Below are positions 1 to 10,416 of a stretch of DNA of 60,000 bases, piece after piece (within the stretch, counting starts at the first letter, position 1; each line of letters begins with the position of its first letter). This DNA comes from Symsagittifera roscoffensis (lineage: Eukaryota > Xenacoelomorpha > Acoela > Convolutidae). Below the pieces are notes generated by a model. That model searched no databases. It saw only the letters and a program-made list of their open reading frames with translations, and was not told the DNA's origin. The stretch lies in the NCBI RefSeq assembly GCF_963678635.1, contig NC_087064.1, positions 2,853,926-2,913,925 of the forward strand, read 5' to 3'. Position numbers and translations under genes: made by a program.

Positions 1-387
1 TAGAATTCAAACCGCAGAAGATAAAATTTGTGCCTGAATAAATTCGAATACCTTTTCTGAAAAAAATCATCTCGACCTCTATAAGAGTCTTAACTACGTT
101 CATCGACTCTTCAAAAAAACTGGCATGGTCTTTGATTCTTCTACGTTTCATGCGTCGCGAAATAACCCCACTCTTTACCACCACACTACTGGACCCAAAT
201 TTTCATGAAAATTAACTGCATTAATAAAGCGAGCTATCAAATAATTCAAGTGATTCTGTTAAACTATTTGTTACCCCGAAAAACGGCTATATTCCAGTTT
301 GATGACGCTTGCTAATCGCAAGGGTAATAATCGTTGTAACGGCCTTGGTTGGACTTCGTTGCTCACACAATTTTAACTGAACTTTCA

Positions 388-393
388 TTTATT
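388..393 (-). promoter_or_regulatory. Candidate poly(A) signal downstream of C2orf42 homologue
   Basis: An AATAAA hexamer on the minus strand lies about 160 nt beyond the C2orf42 stop codon, a suitable place for 3' end formation. The remaining sequence from 1 to 551 is AT-rich with no other recognisable gene. This is a motif match only, with no transcript evidence. Confidence 0.35.
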
Positions 394-551
394 CGTTAGT
401 AGCTAATGCATAGATTTCTTTGTCCAAAAAATTAAGATATCAAGAAAATTATTGTGAGCATTTCAATTAGCTTCAATCAACTCATAAATAGAAACCACCC
501 ATTTACAACATCTTTGGTATTTACCAGACAATTATTAATCTAAATTGCAAC

Positions 552-2231
552 TCATACAAAACAACCATTGACTTTCTTTGCATACCAAAACGTCAACTTC
601 AGATTACCAAATTGAGGTGAAGTTTCTACCCACTCAATTAAACATGGCATCTGTTGTGATAAAGTAGGATGTCGGCCAATCACAACTTGAGACGAGAAAA
701 AAGACGGAGTCACTTTTCTAAAACTCGGATGTCTTCGGTTTAAGGAATCTGCTGAATTGACAGCATTCGAGTCGGTTAAGTTTTTAGGTAAATTAGATTG
801 TAATGGATTTTTAGGCGTGTAATCTCCGTTCCAGTTTCTGTTTTCCAGATTACTTGGACTCGAAGTTTCGCTCGAATCGTTAAAACAGTCTTTGATCAGG
901 CCTTCAATTTTACTTTTACGCACCTCTACCTGGCCTTCTTTAGCGTCAGTCATGAAAAACTTTTCCAAGCTGAGTTTCGAACCGTATTTCTGCCTTAAGT
1001 AATCATCTGTCAAAGTCATCATATGATTAAATGTGGTCGATACTAAAATTTCCCAATCTTTCTTCTCCAGTCCGTTTTCTCTGCTTCTTTTCGGTGGAAT
1101 CGGGTTCCAATTTTCTCCTAACTTTCCTGCTATTTTTCCCTCAATTTTCTTGAAAACAGCGGATGGCATTGACAAATTCATCGATGCTTGTGCCACACTT
1201 TCCTTGTTTAAAGGCTTCAACGCATCGCGCATTTGATGTATCAAATTACAAATATATGCGTCAACTTGGATTAAAACCTCATTTGAGTTCGAGTTCAGTT
1301 TAGAGTTTTCTTTCTCAAAGGATTCATTTTCATCTTCTGAATAATTTTCAGGGGAGTCGTTGTCATTGGACCACATTTGGCCCGGTTCCTCTCGAACTTT
1401 AGATGCAACTACATCTTGCAAAAACAAATGACAAAACATTGAAGTGACCTTTACCCTCTCTCTGTAATTGAAATCGGACAAAAAGGCGGCTAAAAGTAGA
1501 TACGCGTGATAACATACCCTAACTTGACCGGTCACTTCCTCATATGAACTCGTATTACCCGATTCGAAAAAGGAAATACATGAACAGTAATACTCTTTTT
1601 TAGTTTTGCTGAAAGTCACATGTGATATTCCGTGGGGTTCAGATGTCGACTTCGGTCCAAAAACTGCATAGACTAAGGAATCCACTTTTTGGACTGGTTG
1701 TGCCGCAAAATCAAAACCGGACACTAGTTTTCTAACAGATGCTAAATTAATTTTGACTGATTCTGGTATGTTAGGCACTTTCTTAAACACATACTCCCAA
1801 TTAATTGCTAAACATTTTGCAGGAACAGCGGATCCCTGTGCACATAAGGGTCCGTGGTTACAATTTACAGTTCTATCTTCATTCGATCTCTGGTTTATGC
1901 AAGTTGGTACGTAGCAATATACTTTACACATCGGCATGTCTGAGTTCGAATATATTTCTTGTTCCATAACGACAACTCCGCAATACGATGTCAAAGATTC
2001 TACTTTAGTTCGAACTAAAAAATATCTTTGAGAACTATTTCCGAAAGAGTTCTGCAGTTCCACTACTAACTCTTTCGACCGCAGCTCCAGTTCAGCTCCT
2101 GAACTCTCGTTTAGGTCACTCACCCAACACTTTTTACACACTTTCGCTCTTACTCCCATGAATTGATCACAACCTTCCGACGGGCAGCGTTTCCAACCTC
2201 GCAACGTTGGTTTGCTGATCAAGTTATTCAT
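552..2231 (-). CDS. C2orf42: C2orf42-like protein (zinc ribbon plus SWIM-type finger)
   Basis: One uninterrupted frame of 559 codons, from an ATG at 2231-2229 to a TGA at 554-552. The N-terminus has a zinc-ribbon-like C-x4-C...C-x2-C set (C16, C21, C32, C35) just after the motif TLRGWKRCP. A SWIM-type CxC...CxH group follows (C216, C218, C240, H242). The C-terminus carries the block CLIEWVETSPQFGNLKLTFW, which resembles the conserved C-terminal block of vertebrate C2orf42. Length is close to the human protein (about 570 residues). The middle is Ser/Asn/Glu-rich and poorly conserved. The molecular function of C2orf42 is not well established; SWIM fingers generally bind DNA or protein. The gene lies 68 bp downstream of AP5B1 on the same strand, suggesting co-transcription. 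Family assignment is by recognised motifs in order, without an alignment run. Confidence 0.85.
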   Translation of the reverse strand: MNNLISKPTLRGWKRCPSEGCDQFMGVRAKVCKKCWVSDLNESSGAELELRSKELVVELQNSFGNSSQRYFLVRTKVESLTSYCGVVVMEQEIYSNSDMPMCKVYCYVPTCINQRSNEDRTVNCNHGPLCAQGSAVPAKCLAINWEYVFKKVPNIPESVKINLASVRKLVSGFDFAAQPVQKVDSLVYAVFGPKSTSEPHGISHVTFSKTKKEYYCSCISFFESGNTSSYEEVTGQVRVCYHAYLLLAAFLSDFNYRERVKVTSMFCHLFLQDVVASKVREEPGQMWSNDNDSPENYSEDENESFEKENSKLNSNSNEVLIQVDAYICNLIHQMRDALKPLNKESVAQASMNLSMPSAVFKKIEGKIAGKLGENWNPIPPKRSRENGLEKKDWEILVSTTFNHMMTLTDDYLRQKYGSKLSLEKFFMTDAKEGQVEVRKSKIEGLIKDCFNDSSETSSPSNLENRNWNGDYTPKNPLQSNLPKNLTDSNAVNSADSLNRRHPSFRKVTPSFFSSQVVIGRHPTLSQQMPCLIEWVETSPQFGNLKLTFWYAKKVNGCFV

Positions 2232-2299
2232 TATAAATCTGATTTATTAAATCAAATCATTTTAAATTATCTGAAAACTCATTAAAAAAATAAATTCGT
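2232..2299 (-). promoter_or_regulatory. 68-bp intercistronic gap with candidate trans-splice acceptors
   Basis: Between the AP5B1 stop and the C2orf42 ATG only 68 bp remain, too little for a typical separate promoter. Read on the minus strand it contains GAGTTTTCAG (AG at 2272-2271) and AATAAATCAG (AG at 2240-2239), either of which could be a 3' splice acceptor, 39 and 7 nt upstream of the ATG. The second overlaps an AATAAA hexamer. These features are what an operon resolved by spliced-leader trans-splicing would need; no RNA data are available here. Confidence 0.45.
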
Positions 2300-5140
2300 C
2301 TAATTAACAAAGCTTCGATTATAAGTGCGATAAATGGTTTCAAAGTGGACTAGAAAGTTATTAAGCATCGGACAAAGTTCCTCGTTCGAAATTACACAAT
2401 GAAAAATTGCGAACTCAGTTTGGTGTTTGATTTGAATCAGCAAATGATTTTCAGGAGGCAGAAATATTCCTAAGGTTATCTGCGAATCATCCGTTTCAAA
2501 GGTATCTGAGATCCAGCAGTCAAAATGAACCAGTCGCTTTAAGACATTTTTCAGCTCCCCAAAACTACCAGTAACTTCCATGGTATAAATCAAATCCACA
2601 GCTTCAGTTTCTGAAAACTCAATTTCTGTTTTGTAGTGGTTCCACAGTTCACGAAATATCTGAGATCGCAATTCTGGTGCACAAAAAAACGGCATGAAAT
2701 AGTCTTGGAACCTTAGAGGTACGTTACTCATCGGGCATTTGCTAGTATTCAAATTATTGTCAATGAAAACGCAGTGAACTTCTAGATCTATCTCAGAGAT
2801 TTGCTTAACTTCGACATCCAGCTCCAGAATCTGCGCTGATTCAACTCCCAGATGGTCTAGGCTTAGTGGCGCTGACTCATCCCTGAACTGAAGATTTTCA
2901 CCCAGATTGACCACAAATTCCAAAGCGTAGAAATCACACATTGAGAACTCCTGGTTAACTGATACCTCGAACACCAGTTTGATCGAGTTGGGCATTGCAT
3001 CATACCCCAACAAGTCCTTGAAATTTCGAATCCCAGTCGAGAAAGATTTCAAGTGTTTGGCATGGACTTTTAAATTATCATCTAGCAATTCATCGGGAGC
3101 TGTTTTACACAACAGAATCGAGTCGTTGTCCAATGTTGGAGTTTCTGAGTTAAAACCAGCTACATCGTTTAAATCAGGCTCATACAAGGAGCCATTATTA
3201 GCGGCAAGAAAAGTACTAAACTGGGATTTTGATGGCCTGTGATCTTTCGGTACACTTTGAAAGAACTGACCCAATCTTTTTGGAGAAACACTTGAAGCAA
3301 GGTTCAGGTACAGGTTCGCAGAATCTTTGACTGATTCATTGCTGAAGTTGCAAGCTATATATTGCAACAAGCAACGCACTTCGGCGCAGTAAATATCCCG
3401 TCTGTCGCATTCTAGAACGTTGTGCAGGATTTCAATCAGTCCATTTCCAACTTCCCAGGCACCTGCTTGACACGCATCGGACAACATCAAGGCTTTTTCT
3501 AGAAGTTCTAAGAAACCGGTTAAATCGGCCGTCGACTTGGCTGCTACTAGAGACATCAAAGGTAAATAATCAGTAAAGGACGGTAAAAACGAATCAAATG
3601 AACAACTTGCAATCGAGTCACTAAAAGAACTCAAACATGCGTCGGGAAATTGGCTTTCAGGTTGTAGCTTCCACATACTCTTGAGAAGACCTGTAATCGG
3701 GAGGCACAAAAACGAGTACCTTGAACACAGGTCCAGGATTATTACTTTCAGCGCAGTTTCACATGCCTTGTGGTACATGAACGCGTGAAGCAACACCCGA
3801 AAAACAGCCTGGTGAATAAAATTAACTGACTGTCTTTCAATTTGCTTTGTAAATAATTTCATTAAACTAAAAACCTGATGCGATAGATACCCATTGTCAA
3901 ATTCTGTAGCAGATATCTCAATAAATTTGCACGCCTTCTCCAAGAGAACTGCATTTTTATCGAAAACCTTTGGTTGCAGAAAAACTTTAGACAGAGATTT
4001 TTGTGCTATTTTCGCTACCTCAGATGAAAACTTGAAGTACCAAATATTCGTCAAGTAAGAGCGATGTGTGAGTTGGCTGGATCGTTCAAATGTTCGTAGA
4101 AAATCTTTTGCAAAGCTTGAGTTGAATTTCGCAATATTACTCCTGAAGAGCAAAAGAGAAGACAAATTGGATGTCAAGGCATCTTTCTTGGAAAGGCAAG
4201 TTATTATTGATGGAAACTTTTCGTCTTCAACTCCGTAAAAGTCATACACTTCCATCAAGTAATATACGAACTGGGCTTGAACCAACGATTCCATTTCAAA
4301 AAAATAACCCATTCCATTTTTAGCAATTGCAGTGATGTTATCATTCTGCTGTGAAAACTTCCGAGATTCTTCAAAGAGCATAAAAAACCGACCCATTTCA
4401 TGACTGTATATGTTTGTGTATCGACTTGGCAATGAAATACCACGCAATAAAACAGACGAAATTCCACGTTGGGTAACTTTTGGGAATCTTACTACGCATT
4501 TGAGGAAATTTCGAACTCCGCTGACAATAAGTAGGTTCCATAATTGCTTGTTTGGGCCTTGATACAATCGGTTATCCTCACTTAATATGCTCAAATATTG
4601 GCTCAAACAAGCGGGAATTGATCTTTCAAGTTCCAATAAGCACTGAAGAGTACATTTTTCTACCTCTATACCAAGTGTCTGTTTGTGAGTCAGGAATTTA
4701 ATCAGTGATTGAACTAATAGAGTTTCAAGTTTCTTTTCAGTTGGCGAGTTAGTAGCAGCGGAGTTAACAGTTGTCGATCTGCTTCGATCGCCGTCCGCTC
4801 CTGGCAACTCTTCGAAACAAACTACAATAGTAGTACAGGCGTGCAAGTAGGAAATCAGAACAGATGGCTTTACAGTTGAAACTCTCATCAAACGCTTCAG
4901 TATGCATGACAGAACCCTTTCTGCGTCTTCTGGTCCAGTTAGTAGCTCGGTGCAATATTCAGCCAGAAATCTAACTAACCACAGTCGTGTCGATATTTCC
5001 TTGTTGGGATCTTTCCCGCTGTCTTCTTGAAGCAACGACTGGAGGATGTCATTTAAAAGATTTTCGTGTCGGTAGTCTTTGGAAAGCGCAGACGAAAAGT
5101 TATTTCTTACGCTCGGTATTCTATCATAGTCGATCAGCAT
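2300..5140 (-). CDS. AP5B1: AP-5 adaptor complex subunit beta-1
   Basis: One uninterrupted frame; the first ATG is at 5140-5138 (946 codons) and the stop is TAG at 2302-2300. The open frame extends five codons further to a TTG, and a TAA lies just upstream of that, so 5140 is the likely start. The protein looks like an alpha-solenoid adaptin. The block QCLLELERSIPACLSQYL sits in the N-terminal third. The C-terminal appendage-like part includes LRFQDYFMPFFCAPELRSQI followed by FRELW, and IFLPPENHLLIQIK. These match conserved blocks of vertebrate AP5B1 (about 878 residues) in the same order. AP-5 acts with SPG11 and SPG15 on late endosomes and lysosomes in retrieval traffic. The complex is absent from several model invertebrates, so its presence is taxonomically informative. 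The gene heads the probable two-gene transcription unit with the C2orf42 homologue. Confidence 0.85.
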   Translation of the reverse strand: MLIDYDRIPSVRNNFSSALSKDYRHENLLNDILQSLLQEDSGKDPNKEISTRLWLVRFLAEYCTELLTGPEDAERVLSCILKRLMRVSTVKPSVLISYLHACTTIVVCFEELPGADGDRSRSTTVNSAATNSPTEKKLETLLVQSLIKFLTHKQTLGIEVEKCTLQCLLELERSIPACLSQYLSILSEDNRLYQGPNKQLWNLLIVSGVRNFLKCVVRFPKVTQRGISSVLLRGISLPSRYTNIYSHEMGRFFMLFEESRKFSQQNDNITAIAKNGMGYFFEMESLVQAQFVYYLMEVYDFYGVEDEKFPSIITCLSKKDALTSNLSSLLLFRSNIAKFNSSFAKDFLRTFERSSQLTHRSYLTNIWYFKFSSEVAKIAQKSLSKVFLQPKVFDKNAVLLEKACKFIEISATEFDNGYLSHQVFSLMKLFTKQIERQSVNFIHQAVFRVLLHAFMYHKACETALKVIILDLCSRYSFLCLPITGLLKSMWKLQPESQFPDACLSSFSDSIASCSFDSFLPSFTDYLPLMSLVAAKSTADLTGFLELLEKALMLSDACQAGAWEVGNGLIEILHNVLECDRRDIYCAEVRCLLQYIACNFSNESVKDSANLYLNLASSVSPKRLGQFFQSVPKDHRPSKSQFSTFLAANNGSLYEPDLNDVAGFNSETPTLDNDSILLCKTAPDELLDDNLKVHAKHLKSFSTGIRNFKDLLGYDAMPNSIKLVFEVSVNQEFSMCDFYALEFVVNLGENLQFRDESAPLSLDHLGVESAQILELDVEVKQISEIDLEVHCVFIDNNLNTSKCPMSNVPLRFQDYFMPFFCAPELRSQIFRELWNHYKTEIEFSETEAVDLIYTMEVTGSFGELKNVLKRLVHFDCWISDTFETDDSQITLGIFLPPENHLLIQIKHQTEFAIFHCVISNEELCPMLNNFLVHFETIYRTYNRSFVN

Positions 5141-5155
5141 ATTTAGCTTTGTCAA

Positions 5156-8100
5156 ACAAACTTAATGGCATCTGAACTGTACTCGATGAAACAGAGTTAG
5201 AACATGCGAAGCAAGCTAAAATGTTTGCTTTCGACGCAAATGATTCAACAACGCAAAAGAGACAAAACGATGCCTAAACTTAAAGCTTCACAACTTCAAA
5301 ATCCTTACAGTCAACTTGTTCAGCAGTTTCGCAACAGTTCGCCTGTTAGAATACATGTAGAAAAACAATCATTTAGGGGTGAGCGACAAACCGTATTTGT
5401 ATGAAACATTAAACCAAAAATTAACTTCCTACGCTAAAAGATCAAACTAATTTGCATTGAATCAGCGTGGTTTTGACCATAGCAAGCCAATGCGAAGGGA
5501 AAATAAGCGATGATAAAAAAGTTTCGATCAGTTCTGTCTGCGCTACAGTTTTAACCAATGTGCAAAACAGTATTTCACATTAAAGCAAACAATAAGGATG
5601 CCCGGTTGCTGTGCAAGTAGCACACAGTTCCGACAACACTGATTTACACGCGTTAAAGCCGAGCTTCGCGTCACTTGCAATGCAAATTTACATCCCAAAT
5701 TTTAAAAAAATATATCTTAAAAAGAAATTGATAAACAGCAGTACTTTGAAACAGAATGTTCCGACCATAGTCTTCGGAGTAGTATAGTTTTTTCTGTGTG
5801 ATGTGAAAAAAAGATCTGAAAGAAAAAAAAGAAATTAGGCACATTCGAAAGTGTCAAAAAAGCCATCTGCAGAAAAAGACGGAAAAATTGAAAAAAAAAT
5901 CGTAAAACAAAACTTTCACAAAAAATTTATAAATTTTTTTGCAGAATTTTTTTTGAAATTTTGAAAAAATTGATTCCCAAAATGGCGCTAAATGATTCCT
6001 AAAACTAACTTTGCTCGAGTATAACTAAGTTTTCACGGCTTAAATAAGCCATTGTAAGCCTGCACGCTGACCTAATAAACTCGGAATTAGATCAAAAATC
6101 AGAAAATTCAAACTGGTTTTTCTCGACAGCAATGGTGTTCAAAAAATAATTGAGTGAAAATTAATTGCAATTAATTGGGTAAAAATCTAGTTTTTCAAAA
6201 TTCAATTAATACAATAATTGGTTTTAGAAAATTCATTTAATTGCAAATATTGGAAAGGAACTTTCGGAATAACTCGGTCGACAAACCTTCACATTCAAAT
6301 TTGTGTAAAAGAATCGAAAAGAGTCTTAGAAATCAAAACTGTTTGATTGTCGGTAGCTTGGTTGTCCTGAGTAAATGTATGTATTACACTGTTGGTAACA
6401 GTCCATATTTCAAAAAAAGCTAGGCAAAAAAAGCTAGGTTTTGCGACATAGCATTAAGTTTAAACTTTCGGTCTTTTCGATGTTTTGTTTGGAATTAATC
6501 ATCATTGAACTAAATTGAATCAGTAGTTTAAAAGGTCAAATGAAATTACGTACTCTGGCAAAGTTATAGCCTTTAAATCGGGAAAAACTAGATGGTTGAG
6601 CATAATGGCCATGATTTCTCGTTTTTTGGAATTATTTTCGTTTCTAGAGCCTACAAAGTTTTTCAAAAATAGTTGACAAGTTCCTTCTGCACGACAGATT
6701 ACTGAGTTGAACGCTTTGCGAGGTACCCTAGAAAAACTTCATTCTGTTACGATAACTTCATTCTATAACTTGTTGCCAATGAACCTAGAGTGTCAACTTT
6801 TCTTCAAAGTCAATCATCGATTTTGGGATGAACACGCCATCGATTAAGTGAAAAACATTCCTGAAGTTCAATGACTTGCAATTAATTGCAATTACTTCAA
6901 TTATTGATTTTTATAAATTCAATTAATTGTTTTAAAGTTGAAAATTCAATTTTTCATTTGCGAATTAATTATTGAAACCCCCTGCTCGGACACAGAAAAA
7001 ATTTGGGAAAGTATTCGTTTACGTTCGGTGTAAAGTATTCAAAATGTCAAATTCGAAGTAGGGTTAAATCTTTTGAAAGTTTAGGTTCACTCAAAAGCGT
7101 TGTAATTCATTGGTATTTTTATTGTGATTGTGTTTATTTCCAAATGTGATTGTACAAAAACTTTCTTCACGTCTAAATCTCCAAAAATTTTAGACAAGGA
7201 ATGCTGCATAGTTAAAAATCAGTAAGTTTCTAAAACTTATACTGTGGGGCAATTTTCAACAAAACTTGTCCCGTAAATATGCTATTGGTATGGGATTTTG
7301 ACGATAAAGTTCAAAAATGCATCTGAGCATCCAGCATTTCTGCTATCCTGAATTTTACTATGAAGTGGTGAAATTCTTTCTTTTCAGATCCAAATCAACT
7401 TTTATTGATAAAAATGCATAAGTTTTCAATTGGCAAAATATCGAAGGTTTCCTAAATTTTCCAGGATTCAAGTATATTGAATGATATCCACCTAATCAAG
7501 CACGTTTGCAGTTATCATCTCAGCTCAAAGCAAAGGTTGCGGTGAATATTGTTTGATGATTGCAAGATTAGCCGAGTTTTTCTAATTTGCAGATTGAATA
7601 GGATGAAAACTATTCAACTTTTTTTTCAAGAAGTTATCATCGCATGGTTCAAAAGAAACTGATAATGTTTTGACGCCATTTGATCACTATTTTTCATTCT
7701 TAAACTTCTACCAGAAAAACTCGAGACCAAATCATGAGGTCAGGTTTTCTTTTATATCAGTAATTAAAAGTAAAAAACAGTGTAATTTTTTTAAATAAAA
7801 ATTAATGCAGTAAAATAGAATACGATGCAGTGGTTTCTAATTGTTTTTGACTGCAATTTCGGCTTTACAATTTGAATTTTCTCCATTTGCATTTGACTTT
7901 AAAAAATTGGATCTTACGATTTGCTGAAGTCCGGTTGAGAATATCAATGAATATTCAGAAAAATCTGGAGAAAACGATAATTTTCGAATATTTTGACAAT
8001 TAGGTTTGATAAAAACTAAAAAATGGATTTTTTTTAAGATTGATTTGAATAATTAGCTGGAGAGAATATTTTTCTAGACAATTTTTGTTTGAAAATGTTA

Positions 8101-8340
8101 CATTTAAATCATTTGAGAATGTGTTAAAATTGTAAATTCAAACAAACGTTTTCACACATTTTTGTGCATCTTCAGGTTTTAAAAATTCTAACTATCTGTA
8201 CAAAATGATCAAAGATCATAAAAAGTGTCATACACAACATAACTCCAAAATTTTAAAAATTCAACCAATCAAAACTTTACAAATTTTACTGATTATGTAA
8301 CAACTATTATGGAACAATTTTAAACATTTTGTCACAAATT
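5156..8340. other. AT-rich intergenic DNA without recognisable genes
   Basis: About 3.2 kb rich in A and T runs. The longest frames are short, with no recognisable motif. The part directly above 5140 should hold the promoter or trans-splice site of AP5B1. Several AATTAATTG-type repeats occur around 6130-6240 and 6880-6970. I see no coding evidence, RNA gene or clear mobile element. Confidence 0.6.
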
Positions 8341-8347
8341 TCTTGAA

Positions 8348-8586
8348 CTATAGCCTTAGTGTCAGCTCCCTACTTCTAAACTCGTCGCGCGTGTTAATTG
8401 CCGGTCTCTCTTTCCTAATGTGCAGCGCCTCTAGTGTAAGTAACTTAATGCTGCTGGACGCCTGGTCGATTATTTTCCATTTAAACTCAGACTTATCACT
8501 CTCACTACCACACTGCCTTATATGCTGTCCAACTGGGGTATCCTTATTTCGGTGTTCCTCAAATCTTGTGGTGAGATGTCGGACCG
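8348..8586 (-). pseudogene. Penelope-like element fragment: C-terminal GIY-YIG-type tail
   Basis: Minus-strand translation gives a continuous stretch with TVRHLTTRFEEHRNKDTPVG, then a conserved H...C pair (GQHIRQC), and LLTLEALHIRKERPAINTRD followed by EFRSREL, ending in a TAG at 8350-8348. This is the typical C-terminal signature of Penelope-like retroelements, whose GIY-YIG endonuclease follows the reverse transcriptase. The catalytic GIY-YIG N-part and the RT are not found: the frame breaks above about 8586, so this is a 5'-truncated or decayed remnant. A LINE with a GIY-YIG tail is a less likely alternative. Confidence 0.65.
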
Positions 8587-8595
8587 TTTACATAG

Positions 8596-8900
8596 TTCAG
8601 CATCCTCCCATACGGCAGGGGTAACAACTGTTGATATTTATTTGACATAATTTTTTCGGAAAAATTTTTTTTTACGTCCACTACCTCGCTTAGAAAAAGA
8701 AAAAAAATTTTATACAATCTTCAGCATCCCCACTCAGTGCGGGGGTAAAATCTGTTGTTCCAATTTTGACATAATTGTCCGAACAAAATTTTGTTTTCCC
8801 CCACTACCTGGCTTAAATAATTAGAATAAAACTTTATTACATACTTCAGCGTCCTCACTCTGCGCGAAGGTAAGATCTGTGGTTGCAAAATTGACATGTT
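8596..8900. repeat. 124-bp tandem repeat adjoining the Penelope-like fragment
   Basis: Three successive starts at 8596, 8720 and 8845 share TTCAGCATCC-like openings, a GGGGTAA-like block, TTGACATAAT and CCACTACCT(C/G)GCTTA. Period is 124-125 bp with about 2.4 copies; the last one is cut after TTGACATG. Penelope-like elements often carry tandem or partially tandem terminal repeats, so these may be the element's own 5' or terminal region (inference). No hammerhead ribozyme core (CTGATGA...GAAA) was found in them. Confidence 0.6.
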
Positions 8901-8927
8901 AATAGTATATGTTGGGCCAGTTCAGCC

Positions 8928-8946
8928 GGGGGGGGGGGGGGGGGGG
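8928..8946 (+). repeat. 19-nt poly(G) tract
   Basis: A run of 19 G residues within otherwise ordinary DNA. It may be a simple repeat or an assembly-sensitive homopolymer. The sequence from 8950 to 9120 holds nothing else recognisable. Confidence 0.9.
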
Positions 8947-9185
8947 TGGATGATGGCCGCCATATATTAACATAGGCTATGGAGTAGCCCGTCAAAACCC
9001 TATGTATCAACATGAGCTATAGATTTACCATGTATTAAGGTTATAGGTTTCATAGTTTCAGATGGTAAGATGTATGCGTCGATAAAATTTATTTTCAGAA
9101 AGTTTTTTGGCGCCCATTTTTGCCAATTTTTCCGACTTTAATTGTTTTCTTAATCAAAAAAACAACATATCAGGCATTTCGGGAC

Positions 9186-9362
9186 CCGACATTTTTCAAA
9201 CCCGAAACCCGATTACCCGATAAGCTAAAACCCGAACCCGAACCCGACGGTTTCTTCAAACCCGAACCCGAACCCGACATTCATTTCAAACCCGAAACCC
9301 GGCCCGAAACCCGAAAAAGATCTCAAAACCCGATTACCCGACCCGATACCCGACATGCCCGA
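9186..9362 (+). repeat. Degenerate (CCCGAA)n hexamer tract, left
   Basis: The tract is composed of CCCGAA units and variants such as CCCGAAA, CCCGATTA and CCCGACA. It is open in at least one frame (giving Lys-Pro-Glu-rich peptide), but this is a by-product of the hexamer. It lies on one side of the hAT fragment, with a second tract in the same orientation at 10184-10290. Confidence 0.8.
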
Positions 9363-9470
9363 TTTTCAGGTAGATTAAATGGTATGAACGTTGACGCAAT
9401 AAATTTGATGCGTTTTTAGAGTGTAACTTTCTCTTACAGTGAACAATAAAAATAGCTGTAAAAACAATAT

Positions 9471-10055
9471 TTATGCAAATGTTCGCACATATTCGACGGT
9501 CTTGAGATAGAAGTCAAAGTCCTTCGGTTTTTCTTTCTTTTGCAGCTCTAGTGTTACTTCGTAAAATGGTTTCAACACCTTAACTAAACAGTCTAAATGT
9601 TGCCAATCAAAACGTCGTTCGTGGTAAAACTTTTCCACTGACCCGCAAAGTTTGAGAAAACGTTCTAGCATCAAATAAGTGGAGTTCCATCGTGTTTCGT
9701 TGTCAAGGACAACATCTAGTTCTGATTTCTGGAACTGTTTTTGCATAAACACGAAGGTTGCATTATTGTTGGGTGTGCGGATGTCTTTTACAGCTTGTCG
9801 TATTTCATTCACAAAATTGGAAAAATCAAACGGTTCGATGCTACGGGTATTCAATGTGTCAAAGTCTTCATCGGCCTCGTCGGTGTCGTTCTCGTTGTTG
9901 CTATCTTCATTCAAAATACACTTTTGCAACGAACGCACTTCCGCGCTTCTGTTTTCTTCTTGTCAATGAAACCGCACAGAAACTTGTCTTTCAACTTTGG
10001 ATTTTTGGTTTCAAATATCCGCCACTCTTCCTTCATCGTACAATGCAATCGCGTT
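9471..10055 (-). pseudogene. hAT-superfamily transposase fragment
   Basis: The minus-strand frame between about 9938 and 9471 contains LDNETRWNSTYLMLERFLKL, the well-known conserved block of hAT transposases (RWNSTY with a following LERFLKL helix). It continues with a DWQHLDCLVKVLKPFYEVTLELQ-like helix typical of the same family. An acidic Asn/Asp/Glu stretch precedes it. Above 9938 another frame contains KEEWRIFETKNPKLKDKF and a C-x2-C pair, possibly the remains of the N-terminal part. Neither an intact BED finger nor the C-terminal dimerisation (hATC) region is present, so the copy is truncated on both sides. Confidence 0.7.
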
Positions 10056-10183
10056 CAGAAATGAAATAGAAATGATAATTAAAAAATTCAAAAACCTCAA
10101 ACAAAAGAAAAATTGGGAAAGTTTTTGTCGAAACCGAAAACAGCAAACAAAAGTCGGGTTTTAGAAATCCGACATAATTGAAT

Positions 10184-10290
10184 ACCCGAACCCGAACCCG
10201 AACCCGAAAATTTGTTGAACCCGAAACCCGAAATTTGTCTCAAAACCCGAAAACCCGACCCGATACCCGAAAACCCGAACCCGAACCCGA
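10184..10290 (+). repeat. Degenerate (CCCGAA)n hexamer tract, right
   Basis: Units such as CCCGAACCCGAA, CCCGAAACCCGAAA and CCCGACCCGATA recur. Same orientation as the tract at 9186-9362; together they bracket the hAT fragment. Confidence 0.8.
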
Positions 10291-10416
10291 AATGCCTGCA
10301 ACATATTGTTAACTCAAACGTAGCGTTTAAAAAGAGCTTTCGAAAGAAAAAAAGATTAAATACAGAGAAATAGTGTTATTAAACAGCATCCTATGGAGTT
10401 TTAATACATAATCTCT

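Noticed and set aside
5204-5404. Small divergent gene upstream of AP5B1 (66 codons)
   Set aside because: Low complexity, no recognisable motif, overlaps the expected 5' region of AP5B1; compatible with chance.
8596-8900. Hammerhead ribozyme in the Penelope-associated repeats
   Set aside because: The conserved CTGATGA and GAAA core pair was not found in either orientation.
9186-10290. CCCGAA tracts as interstitial telomere repeats
   Set aside because: The unit is CCCGAA rather than the common animal TTAGGG/CCCTAA, it is irregular, and it brackets a transposase fragment.
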